In this document: positions 24,363 through 30,542 of the stretch, piece by piece | How the letters are laid out: each line of letters starts with the position of its first letter | How positions within the stretch are numbered: position 1 is the first letter of the stretch | Assembly: GCA_003453215.1 (NCBI GenBank) | Contig: DMMB01000004.1 | Location: 33,890-64,431, forward strand | Reading direction: 5' to 3' | From: Oscillospiraceae bacterium | GTDB lineage: Bacteria; Bacillota; Clostridia; Oscillospirales; Ruminococcaceae | DNA: 30,542 bases | The notes under the pieces: generated by a model | Databases searched by the model: none | What the model was told of the DNA's origin: nothing | What the model saw: only the letters and a program-made list of their open reading frames with translations | Program-made: the position numbers and the translations under genes

Positions 24363-24399
24363 TTGTACTGTTGTAATTTGGTACAAAATGCGGTATAAT
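24363..24399 (+). promoter_or_regulatory. Promoter with an inverted repeat over the -35
   Basis: TTGTAA (24371-24376), 17 bp, TATAAT (24394-24399). TTTGTAC (24363-24369) and GTACAAA (24381-24387) form an inverted repeat bracketing the -35, a plausible repressor site. Confidence 0.65.
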
Positions 24400-24445
24400 G
24401 TATCCATTCATTTTATTTAACCCATCGATAGAAAGGGGGACACGT

Positions 24446-24979
24446 ATGGCAGTAGTCAAGAAAACATTTGCTGCAGTGCTGATTGCGGCAGCAGCTGTTG
24501 GTATTGGTTTGGCCCTTTCATTTTTCCTGCCGCAGGAAATCCCCCAGAAGCCTGGGGATACGATCCCAACGGAAGCCATAGATACGGCTGTTCATATAGG
24601 ACGTCTGCCGGGCTATGAAAATTCTCCGCAAAATACAACACCGGAATACTTCTGGTATCTTTTTAATGGCAGCATGAGTATGGGAAAGGACGGCAGCATT
24701 CCCGTATTGCTGGAAAACACCATTGGAAACGAGTGCGCTATGCAGGTACGCTACACCTTGGCGGATGGCCAGGTATTGCTTACCACACCAATGATAGGAG
24801 CCGGGGAGTATCTGCTGTATGCCTATCCGGAAATATTACCGGAGCCGGGCAGTTATCCAGTGACCGTTACGATACGGGTTTACCATGCAGAACAGGATCC
24901 CACGGCGGAGGAACCATTTGCTACCTATACCGAACATACTACCCTTACTGTACCAAAAGGTGCAGCGCTTTCTAAGTGA
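24446..24979 (+). CDS. Single-pass envelope protein of unknown function
   Basis: The 177-residue protein begins MAVVKKTFAAVLIAAAAVGI and has a membrane helix over about residues 6-26 with a proline-rich exit (LPQEIPQKPGD). The outside domain looks like a small beta-sandwich, with VLLENTIGNECAMQVRYTL, AGEYLLYAYPEILPEPGSYPVTVTIRVYHAE and a final TTLTVPKG. No family was recognised. ATG 24446 is chosen for its GAAAGGGGGA site; the upstream in-frame ATG overlaps the -10 box. It is the first gene of a likely operon with pncB and udp. Confidence 0.75.
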   Translation: MAVVKKTFAAVLIAAAAVGIGLALSFFLPQEIPQKPGDTIPTEAIDTAVHIGRLPGYENSPQNTTPEYFWYLFNGSMSMGKDGSIPVLLENTIGNECAMQVRYTLADGQVLLTTPMIGAGEYLLYAYPEILPEPGSYPVTVTIRVYHAEQDPTAEEPFATYTEHTTLTVPKGAALSK

Positions 24980-25023
24980 TTAAAATACCGTAAAAATAGC
25001 AGTAGAAAGGAATGTTTTTCATT

Positions 25024-26484
25024 ATGAGCGACTATTTGACCCGTGAACGCAACCTGACCCTGCTTACCGATTACTATGAATACACCATGATTAACGGGTA
25101 TTTCCATGCAGGAATACAGGATAAAATTGCTGTATTTGATGTCTTTTTCCGCCGAGTACCGGAAAATGGCGGGTTTGCAATTTATGCCGGTTTGCAGCAG
25201 GTCATCGAACTCATCAATGGCCTCTCTTTTACCGAAGAGGACATTGAGTATTTCCGCAAAAAGGGTTGTTTTTCGGAGGATTTCTTCCAATTTCTGCGGG
25301 ATTTTAAATTCTGCTGTGATGTTTGGAGCATCAAAGAGGGAACACCAATCTTCCCCAATGAACCGATCATTACGGTTCGCGGCCCGCTGCAGCAGGTGCA
25401 AATGATTGAGACTATGCTGCTGGTTACGTTCAACTTTGAGACATTGATTGCTACCAAAGCCAGCCGATTGATTCGCGCGGCAGAAGGCCGGGCGATTGTA
25501 GAGTTTGGTTCCCGGCGCGCACAGGGTTATGATGGCGCTATGCTGGGGGCGAGAGCGGCCTATATCGCCGGCTGTGCAGGAACGGCTTGCACCATCAGCG
25601 ACCGTATGATGGGAGTGCCGGCTTCCGGTACAATGGCCCACAGTTGGGTTCAGGCTTTCGATAATGAATATGAGGCTTTTAAGGCCTATGCCGAAACGTA
25701 TCCGGATAATTGCTGTTTGTTGGTGGATACCTACAATGTGCTGAAATCCGGCGTGCCGAATGCGATCCGAGTTTTTAATGATGTCGTACTTCCCAGGGGT
25801 TTCCGTCCCAAGAGCATCCGGCTGGATAGCGGGGATCTTGCATATCTCTCCAAAAAAGCCCGCAAAATGCTGGACGATGCTGGCTTTGCCGATGTGAAAA
25901 TCATGGCATCGAACTCGCTGGATGAGTATATCATTCGGGACCTGCTTCTGCAGGGGGCACAGTTGGATACCTTTGGAGTAGGTGAAAACTTGATTACCAG
26001 CAAAAACGAGCCGGTTTTTGGCGGAGTGTATAAGCTGGTTGCCATTGAAAATGATGCTGGGGAAATGATCCCCAAGATTAAACTGAGCGAGACGGCGAAA
26101 AAGATTACAACCCCCGGTTTTAAAGAACTGTATCGCTTCTATGGGCGGGATAACGGCAAGGCCATCGCCGATTACATTGTTTTGGCTGGGGAAACGGTGG
26201 ATGATACCAAGCCGATTACCATTTTTGACCCCAACGATGTATGGAAGAAAAAGACGCTGACCAATTTCCGCGCAGAAAAACTCCAGGTGCCGATTTTTGA
26301 AAAAGGGGTACAATGCTATACTTCTCCCACTCTGGAAGAAATCCGCAGCTATTGCGCCGCCCAGATGGATACCCTGTGGGACGAAATCAAACGCTTCGAA
26401 TATCCCCACACTTATTATGTCGATCTATCCGAGAAGCTTTGGAAAACCAAGCAGGATCTGATGGAAAAGATGAACCAGCAATAA
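25024..26484 (+). CDS. pncB: Nicotinate phosphoribosyltransferase
   Basis: The enzyme makes nicotinate mononucleotide from nicotinate, PRPP and ATP in NAD salvage. The 486 residues match the longer Firmicute-type family. Motifs include LLTDYYEYTMINGYF at the start, AVFDVFFRRVPENGGFAIYAG, VEFGSRRAQGYDGAM, GVPASGTMAHSWVQAF with the catalytic histidine, RLDSGDLAYLSKKAR, and GVGENLITSKNEPVFGGVYKL. ATG 25024 lies 12 bases after AAAGGA; an in-frame ATG at 25012 overlaps that site. The gene follows the 24446 gene by 44 bases and precedes udp by 28, so they are probably co-transcribed. Confidence 0.95.
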   Translation: MSDYLTRERNLTLLTDYYEYTMINGYFHAGIQDKIAVFDVFFRRVPENGGFAIYAGLQQVIELINGLSFTEEDIEYFRKKGCFSEDFFQFLRDFKFCCDVWSIKEGTPIFPNEPIITVRGPLQQVQMIETMLLVTFNFETLIATKASRLIRAAEGRAIVEFGSRRAQGYDGAMLGARAAYIAGCAGTACTISDRMMGVPASGTMAHSWVQAFDNEYEAFKAYAETYPDNCCLLVDTYNVLKSGVPNAIRVFNDVVLPRGFRPKSIRLDSGDLAYLSKKARKMLDDAGFADVKIMASNSLDEYIIRDLLLQGAQLDTFGVGENLITSKNEPVFGGVYKLVAIENDAGEMIPKIKLSETAKKITTPGFKELYRFYGRDNGKAIADYIVLAGETVDDTKPITIFDPNDVWKKKTLTNFRAEKLQVPIFEKGVQCYTSPTLEEIRSYCAAQMDTLWDEIKRFEYPHTYYVDLSEKLWKTKQDLMEKMNQQ

Positions 26485-26512
26485 TTTTTGTAACAGGGAG
26501 GAATAGATCACC

Positions 26513-27283
26513 ATGGAAAAAATGTATCACGTTGGATTTGATGACACCCACGGTGCTAAGTATGTTATCCTGCCGGGGGATCCTGGCCGTGTAGAGAAAA
26601 TTGCACAGTTCCTCGATGAGCCACACTTTTATTGCCAGCACCGCGAATATACCACTTGGCTGGGCAAGGTAGATGGTGAAACGGTTATGGTTATGTCCAC
26701 CGGCATGGGCGGTCCTTCTACCGCGATTGGCGTAGAGGAATGCTATAAAACCGGCGTGCGTACCTTTATCCGTATTGGCACCACCGGCGGAATTAATCTG
26801 AAGGTAATGGGCGGCGATTTGGTTATTGCCAATAGCGCCATTCGTATGGAAGGCACCACCCGCGAGTATATGCCCATTGAATTCCCGGCAGTTGCCGATC
26901 ATGAGGTGACCTGCGCTCTGATTCAGGCCGCTAAGAACCTGGGAGCACGCTGGCACGTTGGTACCGTTCAGTGTAAAGATGCCTTTTATGGCCAGCATGA
27001 GCCGGAGCGCCTGCCGGTGGGCCCTATGCTGGAATATAAGTGGGAGTGCTGGAAAAAGGGCGGAACCCTCTCCAGTGAAATGGAATCCGCTGCTTTGTAT
27101 ATTGTTTGCGCTACGCTGGAAGAAGCCCGCGCCGGCTGTATTCTGAATGTCTGCTGGAACCAGGAGCGCAAGAAACTGGGCCTGCCCGATCCCGAGCAGC
27201 ATGATACTGCTTTGGCCTGTCAGGCTGCAGTGGAGGCAGTTCGTCTGCTTATTCAGCAGGATAGGGAAGAAGCCCAGAAGTAA
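26513..27283 (+). CDS. udp: Uridine phosphorylase
   Basis: This cytosolic enzyme splits uridine with phosphate to uracil and ribose 1-phosphate. The 256-residue protein has the PNP/UDP family I motifs. YVILPGDPGRVEKIAQFLD is near the N-terminus. STGMGGPSTAIGVEE is followed by RIGTTGGI, the phosphate site. The late segment TLSSEMESAALYIV holds the ribose-binding SSEMES. VQCKDAFYGQHEPERLP fits the uridine-specific insertion. GGGAGGAA precedes the ATG. Pairing with pncB suggests a nucleobase/cofactor salvage unit. Specificity for uridine over purines is inferred from overall resemblance. Confidence 0.92.
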   Translation: MEKMYHVGFDDTHGAKYVILPGDPGRVEKIAQFLDEPHFYCQHREYTTWLGKVDGETVMVMSTGMGGPSTAIGVEECYKTGVRTFIRIGTTGGINLKVMGGDLVIANSAIRMEGTTREYMPIEFPAVADHEVTCALIQAAKNLGARWHVGTVQCKDAFYGQHEPERLPVGPMLEYKWECWKKGGTLSSEMESAALYIVCATLEEARAGCILNVCWNQERKKLGLPDPEQHDTALACQAAVEAVRLLIQQDREEAQK

Positions 27284-27293
27284 ACCAAAAGCC

Positions 27294-27324
27294 AAAGAGC
27301 CGTTTTACCTGCGGCTCTTTTCCT
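27294..27324 (+). terminator. Terminator after udp
   Basis: AAAGAGCCG (27294-27302) and CGGCTCTTT (27312-27320) form a 9-bp stem followed by TCCTTT. No separate strong promoter was seen before idi, so partial read-through is likely. Confidence 0.75.
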
Positions 27325-27345
27325 TTATAGGGGGAGGAAAAGTAC

Positions 27346-27891
27346 GTGACAGAGCGCCTGAACGACCTTATTTTGGTGGATAGTTGGGATAATCCAATCG
27401 GGACTGCCGGTAAAGGAGAAGCCCATGCCAGACCGATGCTGCATCGCGCCTTCTCCGTATTCCTTTCTGATGAAGAGGGCCGCCTACTGCTGCAAAAGCG
27501 TGCCCTGGGCAAGTACCATTCCGGTGGCCTATGGGCCAATTCCTGCTGCTCTCATCCAAGGGCGGAGGAGGAAACCATTTCTTCCGCCGAACTGCGTCTG
27601 ATGGAGGAACTGGGCGTCACCTGCCCGTTGCGGGAAATCGGCAGCTTTATTTATTTCCATCGCTTTCGTGATACCCTTTACGAATACGAATATGACCATG
27701 TTCTGTTGGGGCGGTGCAGCGGCCCATTTGCTCCCGATCCGGAAGAAATAGCAGAACTGCGGTGGGTTACCCCCATACAGCTGGCGGATGAGCTGCGCAG
27801 CGCTCCAGAGCAGTTTGCCCCGTGGTTTCTCACTGCTGCGCCCATGGTGCTGCGGGAATTGAAACAACTTGACGAATTTGGAAGGATATGA
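27346..27891 (+). CDS. idi: Isopentenyl-diphosphate delta-isomerase, type 1
   Basis: This Nudix-fold enzyme interconverts IPP and DMAPP, the end products of the MEP pathway encoded at 1398-6424. The 181 residues equal the size of the bacterial type 1 enzyme. Active-site features are the cysteine in WANSCCSHP (C68), the Nudix-like EEETISSAELRLMEELGV segment, and the two acidic residues in YEYEYDHVLLG. The start is GTG 27346 after a very strong GGGGGAGGAAA site. It lies alone between the udp terminator and the riboswitch promoter, which overlaps its 3' end. Many Firmicutes carry the unrelated flavin-dependent type 2 enzyme instead. Confidence 0.95.
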   Translation: MTERLNDLILVDSWDNPIGTAGKGEAHARPMLHRAFSVFLSDEEGRLLLQKRALGKYHSGGLWANSCCSHPRAEEETISSAELRLMEELGVTCPLREIGSFIYFHRFRDTLYEYEYDHVLLGRCSGPFAPDPEEIAELRWVTPIQLADELRSAPEQFAPWFLTAAPMVLRELKQLDEFGRI

Positions 27892-27897
27892 TATTCT
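27869..27897 (+). promoter_or_regulatory. Promoter of the cobalamin-riboswitch operon
   Basis: TTGACG (27869-27874), 17 bp, TATTCT (27892-27897), with TG at 27889-27890 as extended -10. It lies over the last codons of idi and would start transcription about 20 bases before the riboswitch P1 stem. Confidence 0.65.
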
Positions 27898-27923
27898 AAC
27901 AAGCGACAAATGAATCAGATGCA

Positions 27924-28077
27924 GGCAGACGCTTCTGCTTATTTAGGGAAGCAGGGAATCAGGTGAAAGTCCTGAGCGATCTCGTCGCCGTAACGGGGAG
28001 TGGACCTCCATTTATGTCACTGGGAAACTGGGAAGACGGAGCGAAGCGATGATCCGAAGCCGAAAGACCGGTCTGCC
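27924..28077 (+). ncRNA. Cobalamin (AdoCbl-type) riboswitch
   Basis: The P1 stem is GGCAGAC (27924-27930) with GTCTGCC (28071-28077). Inside are the hallmark GGGAA-CAGGTGAAAGTCCTG core around 27953-27976, the CGCCGTAACGGGGAG region (corresponding to CCCCGCAACTGT), the ACTGGGAAACTGGGAAG segment, and the B12 box GCCGAAAGACCGGTCTGCC ending the aptamer. These elements in this order are diagnostic. It controls the DUF4430 and ECF-S genes, presumably repressing them when cobalamin is bound through the terminator at 28161. Confidence 0.92.
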
Positions 28078-28122
28078 CGCGGTGCAAAAAAGTACCACGA
28101 GGAATTGGTCAAACGCACAAAA

Positions 28123-28203
28123 GGCCCGCAGGAAAAGGAATTTTCCGTCGGGTCTGTTTGGCTGTTCCCAATACTCCATATTGGGGACAGCTTCATTATT
28201 TTT
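28123..28203 (+). terminator. Riboswitch expression platform: two hairpins with terminator
   Basis: The first hairpin pairs GGCCCG-CA-GGAAAA (28123-28136) with TTTTCC-GT-CGGGTC (28141-28154). The second pairs GCTGTTCCCAATA (28161-28173) with TATTGGGGACAGC (28179-28191) and is followed by TTCATTATTTTT, an intrinsic terminator that ends just before the ribosome-binding site AGGAGG of the first gene. Confidence 0.8.
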
Positions 28204-28220
28204 CAGGAGGAAAAAGAAAA

Positions 28221-28619
28221 ATGCAGAAGAACAAAAAAGTCCTAATTATTGCTGCTGTTGTGCTGCTGGTTATCGCTGCCGTATTTTATTTTGTCAGCCG
28301 CAATAACCAGCCCCAGACGGTAGAAGGCGCTAAGACCATCACAGTTACCGTGATGCAGGAGGGTGTGGATAACAAAGTATTTACCATTCACACCGATGCG
28401 GAATTCCTGCGCGGAGCACTGGAACAGGAAAAACTCATTGAGGGCACCGAATCCCAGTATGGCCTTTATGTAACTACCGTAGATGGAGTAACCGCCGATG
28501 ACAGCCTGCACCAGTGGTGGTGCTTTAATGACGGCGAAGGCAATATGCTGGATACTGGTGTAGATTCCACCCCCATTGCCGATGGCGATGCTTTCCAGAT
28601 TGTGCTTTCCACCTATTAA
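28221..28619 (+). CDS. Membrane-anchored DUF4430 (transcobalamin-like) protein
   Basis: The 132-residue protein has an N-terminal anchor (VLIIAAVVLLVIAAVFYFVS, residues 7-26) and one extracytoplasmic DUF4430 domain: ITVTVMQEGVDNKVFTIHTDAEFLRGALEQEKLIEG, then SQYGLYVTTVDGVTADD, then WWCFNDGEGNMLDTGVDSTPIADGDAFQIVLS. DUF4430 resembles the C-terminal domain of eukaryotic transcobalamin and intrinsic factor, which contacts bound B12. Here it lacks a lipobox and the helical partner domain. ATG 28221 follows AGGAGG. Control by a cobalamin riboswitch and the ECF S component just downstream support a role as a surface corrinoid binder. Function is inferred. Confidence 0.88.
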   Translation: MQKNKKVLIIAAVVLLVIAAVFYFVSRNNQPQTVEGAKTITVTVMQEGVDNKVFTIHTDAEFLRGALEQEKLIEGTESQYGLYVTTVDGVTADDSLHQWWCFNDGEGNMLDTGVDSTPIADGDAFQIVLSTY

Positions 28620-28628
28620 GCCGGCCGC

Positions 28629-29129
28629 ATGAAGCTGAAAACAAGGGAGCTGGTGCTGGCAGCCATGCTGTCGGCCCTGCTCATCGCCTCCAAACAGGCC
28701 ATGTCCTTTATCCCAAATTTTGAGCCGGTCACTTTGTTGCTCATCCTGTATACATTACATTTTCCCCGCATGACGCCGCTTATCATTTATGTATTTGTAG
28801 CGGTGCAGGTGTGTATTTATGGGTTCAATGTCTGGGTATATATGTACCTCTACATCTGGATCATTCTGTATGCTGTGGTGCGGCTTTTGGCCAGGTGGGG
28901 CAGTTATCTTTTGTGGATCATTGTCGCAGCTGTATATGGTATGCTGTTTGGTCTGCTCTGCTCGCCGGTTTATCTCTTTATAGGTGGATGGAATATGGCG
29001 CTTTCGTGGTTTATTTCCGGTATCCCGTTTGATATTATGCATGGGATTGGGAATGCCATTATGGTGGCGGTTCTGTTTATTCCGTTGGATAAGCTCTTCG
29101 CCCGCTTGAAGAAAACCAAAAGCTATTAA
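28629..29129 (+). CDS. ECF transporter S component, probable cobalamin/corrinoid specificity
   Basis: The 166-residue protein has about six membrane helices. The first contains the AxxxA contact motif (AAMLSA, residues 11-16) used by S components to dock on the T subunit. Later segments include IPNFEPVTLLLILY and WFISGIPFDIMHGIGNAIM, which are typical ECF-S blocks. It would bind substrate in the membrane and use a shared ATPase/T module (EcfA, EcfA', EcfT) not encoded here. No clear Shine-Dalgarno exists; the start is 9 bases after the DUF4430 stop, suggesting coupling. Substrate is inferred from the cobalamin riboswitch, not from the protein itself. Confidence 0.85.
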   Translation: MKLKTRELVLAAMLSALLIASKQAMSFIPNFEPVTLLLILYTLHFPRMTPLIIYVFVAVQVCIYGFNVWVYMYLYIWIILYAVVRLLARWGSYLLWIIVAAVYGMLFGLLCSPVYLFIGGWNMALSWFISGIPFDIMHGIGNAIMVAVLFIPLDKLFARLKKTKSY

Positions 29130-29270
29130 ATAAAGCTCCCCCGCCCGTAAAGGTGAACACGCATAAGGACAACAACAAAATACCGCGCAGAGCAAGAGAA
29201 GTCCTTCCGGGAATGGTCGGGGGGCATAAGAAAGTAATATCGTATTTTCTCAGGAACGGCGTGGCTTCGG
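29130..29270. other. Boundary between ECF operon and mobile-element remnant
   Basis: No gene is seen. CCCCCG (29138-29143) and CGGGGGG (29218-29224) are imperfect inverted partners, and AACGGCGTG (29255-29263) pairs with CACGCCGTT (29272-29280) at the recombinase stop. The element end probably lies here; no target-site duplication could be identified because the other end is outside the window. Confidence 0.4.
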
Positions 29271-29731
29271 TCACGCCGTTTCCTGTTTCAGCAGTTCTTC
29301 CACGGGGATAAAGCCCACAAGGTCATAGGAAATGCGGATGCCCTGATGCCGCTTGCCGCTGGACTTGTCCGGAGCTTCAATGTAGATTGCCTTGACAAGC
29401 TCCCGCAGCGCATAGGGGGTAAGCTCGTCCAAATCCTCGTATTTGCGTACCCGCTGGATAAACTGCTCCAAATTTTCAATCTGCCGTTCCTGTATTTCGA
29501 TTTCCTGCTGCAAAGTCTGGATTTCCACTTTAAGCTGTGCCTGCTCGTCCTCATAGGTCTTGCTCATCATAGAGAACTTTTCATCTGTGATGTGCCCCGC
29601 CACATTGTCCTCATAAATGCGGATAAACAGACAGTCAAGCTCTCCCAGCCGCTTCTTATGTCCACGGATCGCGGCTTCGCTGGATAACCGGAGCTTTTGC
29701 TCCATGACGGCACGAAAATGATCCTCATAAC
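29271..29731 (-). pseudogene. Large serine recombinase, C-terminal fragment (DUF4368 region)
   Basis: Only about the last 150 residues of a Tn4451/TnpX-type large serine recombinase remain. From YEDHFRAVMEQKLRLSS onward it has the coiled-coil stretch (GHKKRLGELDCLFIRIYEDNVAGHITDEKFSMM), then QLKVEIQTLQQEIEIQERQIENLEQFI, then LTPYALRELVKAIYIEAPDKSSGKR and IRISYDLVGFIPVEEL. The catalytic serine domain and zinc-ribbon region are missing. The fragment is joined at about 29731 to relaxase sequence in another frame, so it has no start of its own. Such recombinases normally sit at the end of the element they excise. Only the 3' end survived here. Confidence 0.85.
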
Positions 29732-30343
29732 GCGGTTGGCGCTGCCGTTCAGAAGATCGATCTGATACAGCCCGGCTTCGTGGCACAACCCCATGGCCTC
29801 GGATTTGAAATATTCCATCGCCGCGTCGGTACAGCGATACTTACATCCGGCTTTGGTGGCGGCGGGTCTGTCCATGTAAGGCAGAAGCGGCACATTTTCG
29901 GTCCGCAGACTGTTGATGACGATATGCACATGGATGTTGCCGGACTGGTTATGCCCGTCCGGATGGGTGCAGACAATCGCTTGATGACTGGGAAACTGTT
30001 CCCTGCAAAACCTCTCGCCAAGCTCCTGCGCCTTATCTACGGTCAGCCCGTTGTCCGGACCGTCCCGCGGGTCAAAGCTGATAATGTAATGGTGGCTCTT
30101 GACGTCCTCGCGCTTCTGATTCTTGCCATAGCGGAGGTTGGAGCGCATACAGGCAACTGCAAAATCTTCCTCGCCGCAGTTCAGCGTGGAAATGCGGTAA
30201 TCCTCTCGCGGCACAAGCCGCCCGTTTGCGTCCAGCGTAGGCTTCATGGTAAACTCATCGTGCGCAAAGGTCAGGTATTTTTCAGCGTCGCCGTAGTTGG
30301 CGTTTTTAAAGCTGATATGTTTGAACGTTGGCAACGGCTTCAC
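29567..30343 (-). pseudogene. Mobilisation relaxase, truncated after residue ~204 and fused to recombinase DNA
   Basis: Residues 1-204 are the N-terminal nickase domain of a MobA/MobP-type relaxase. YGDAEKYLTFAHDEF is near the start, SHHYIISFDPRD at 83-94 and HPDGHNQSGNIHVHIVINS at 127-145; the last has the metal-binding histidines. CHEAGLYQIDLLNGSANR is the final relaxase segment. From about 29731 the frame continues for 54 codons through the serine-recombinase gene out of frame and ends at 29567. The family's C-terminal part is absent. The ATG at 30343 lies inside mobC, overlapping it by 38 bases. The nickase core could fold, but the product is probably not functional. Confidence 0.85.
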
Positions 30344-30542
30344 CTACCTTTTCCAGAACCTCAAACTTCAAAGCGGCGAGATCGGAAGTCGCCGCCCGCA
30401 CCTCTGCTGCAAGCTGGGGATAGGGATTGTGCCAGTCATTGATAGCACGGGCGATCTGATTGAGGTTATTCCCAATTCTGCCGTATTCGACGGTCAGCTT
30501 CCCAAGTGCGGAAAGCAGCTCATCATTGACCGGGGACACGGT
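30306..30542 (-). CDS. mobC: MobC-type relaxosome protein, 5' end outside window
   Basis: The 78 visible residues (TVSPVNDELLSALGKLTVEY, then GRIGNNLNQIARAINDW, then a helical C-terminus ending QTYQL) match the MobC family. NLNQIARAxN is its signature. MobC assists the relaxase in opening oriT DNA. The frame continues off the edge, and the GTG at 30539 is probably an internal valine. It overlaps the relaxase start, the usual mobC-relaxase arrangement. Confidence 0.85.
   Translation of the reverse strand, partial: TVSPVNDELLSALGKLTVEYGRIGNNLNQIARAINDWHNPYPQLAAEVRAATSDLAALKFEVLEKVGEAVANVQTYQL

Noticed and set aside
24925..26409. A 494-codon minus-strand open frame opposite pncB
   Set aside because: Shadow of pncB in the complementary frame, with no start signal and no family resemblance.
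29077..29274. Small minus-strand open frame over the ECF-S/element boundary
   Set aside because: It spans the end of the ECF gene and a hairpin, has no ribosome-binding site and resembles no protein family.

Overview
The window looks like about 30.5 kb of chromosome from a gut-type member of the Clostridia (Bacillota, probably Oscillospirales/Ruminococcaceae-like). This is inferred from strong purine-rich Shine-Dalgarno sites, sigma-A promoters that are mostly of the extended -10 (TGn) type, the gene families present (MEP-pathway isoprenoid genes, group II ECF transport, a divergent clostridial-type IspF) and conjugative-element debris of the kind common in gut Firmicutes. No 16S gene is present, so the taxonomy is an inference.

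Layout. (1) 1-1243: the 3' end of manA (type I phosphomannose isomerase) and a CofE-like glutamate ligase-family gene. (2) 1398-6424: a tight one-strand operon carrying five of the seven MEP-pathway enzymes in the order dxr-ispF-ispE-ispD-dxs, closed by a terminator. The IPP isomerase gene idi lies about 21 kb downstream at 27.3 kb. (3) 6575-9879: a leucine-carboxyl-methyltransferase-like SAM enzyme, a TetR regulator and a PutP-type sodium/solute symporter with a 28-bp perfect palindrome in its promoter region. (4) 10246-14439: an intact hybrid histidine kinase followed by three damaged genes. These are an exported protein gene with two C-tract frameshifts and no 3' end, a DUF1273/SLOG gene without its start, and a frameshifted lipoprotein gene. 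(5) 14440-17190: GAAACT repeats, tRNA-Pro(GGG), a divergent pair of small genes that appear to share a single palindromic -35 hexamer, and a cation-diffusion-facilitator exporter whose -10 region is tandemly duplicated. (6) 17392-22003: lgt-folD, rpsO and pnp, the latter two with structured leaders. (7) 22213-27891: a CNNM/CBS/CorC-family membrane protein, two single-pass envelope proteins, nicotinate phosphoribosyltransferase, uridine phosphorylase and idi. (8) 27869-29129: a promoter, cobalamin riboswitch and terminator controlling a membrane-anchored DUF4430 (transcobalamin-like) protein and an ECF S component, a likely compact corrinoid-uptake system. (9) 29130-30542: a deleted mobile-element remnant on the minus strand, with mobC, a 5' relaxase fragment fused out of frame to the C-terminus of a large serine recombinase.

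How the parts work together. The MEP operon and idi supply IPP and DMAPP for isoprenoids. pncB and udp are salvage functions, for NAD precursors and uridine. lgt lipidates lipoproteins. rpsO and pnp are the usual translation/RNA-decay neighbours. The most interesting unit is the riboswitch-controlled DUF4430/ECF-S pair, where a cell-surface binder would capture corrinoid and hand it to the S component. The energising ECF module (two ATPases and the T subunit) is not in this window and is presumably encoded elsewhere.
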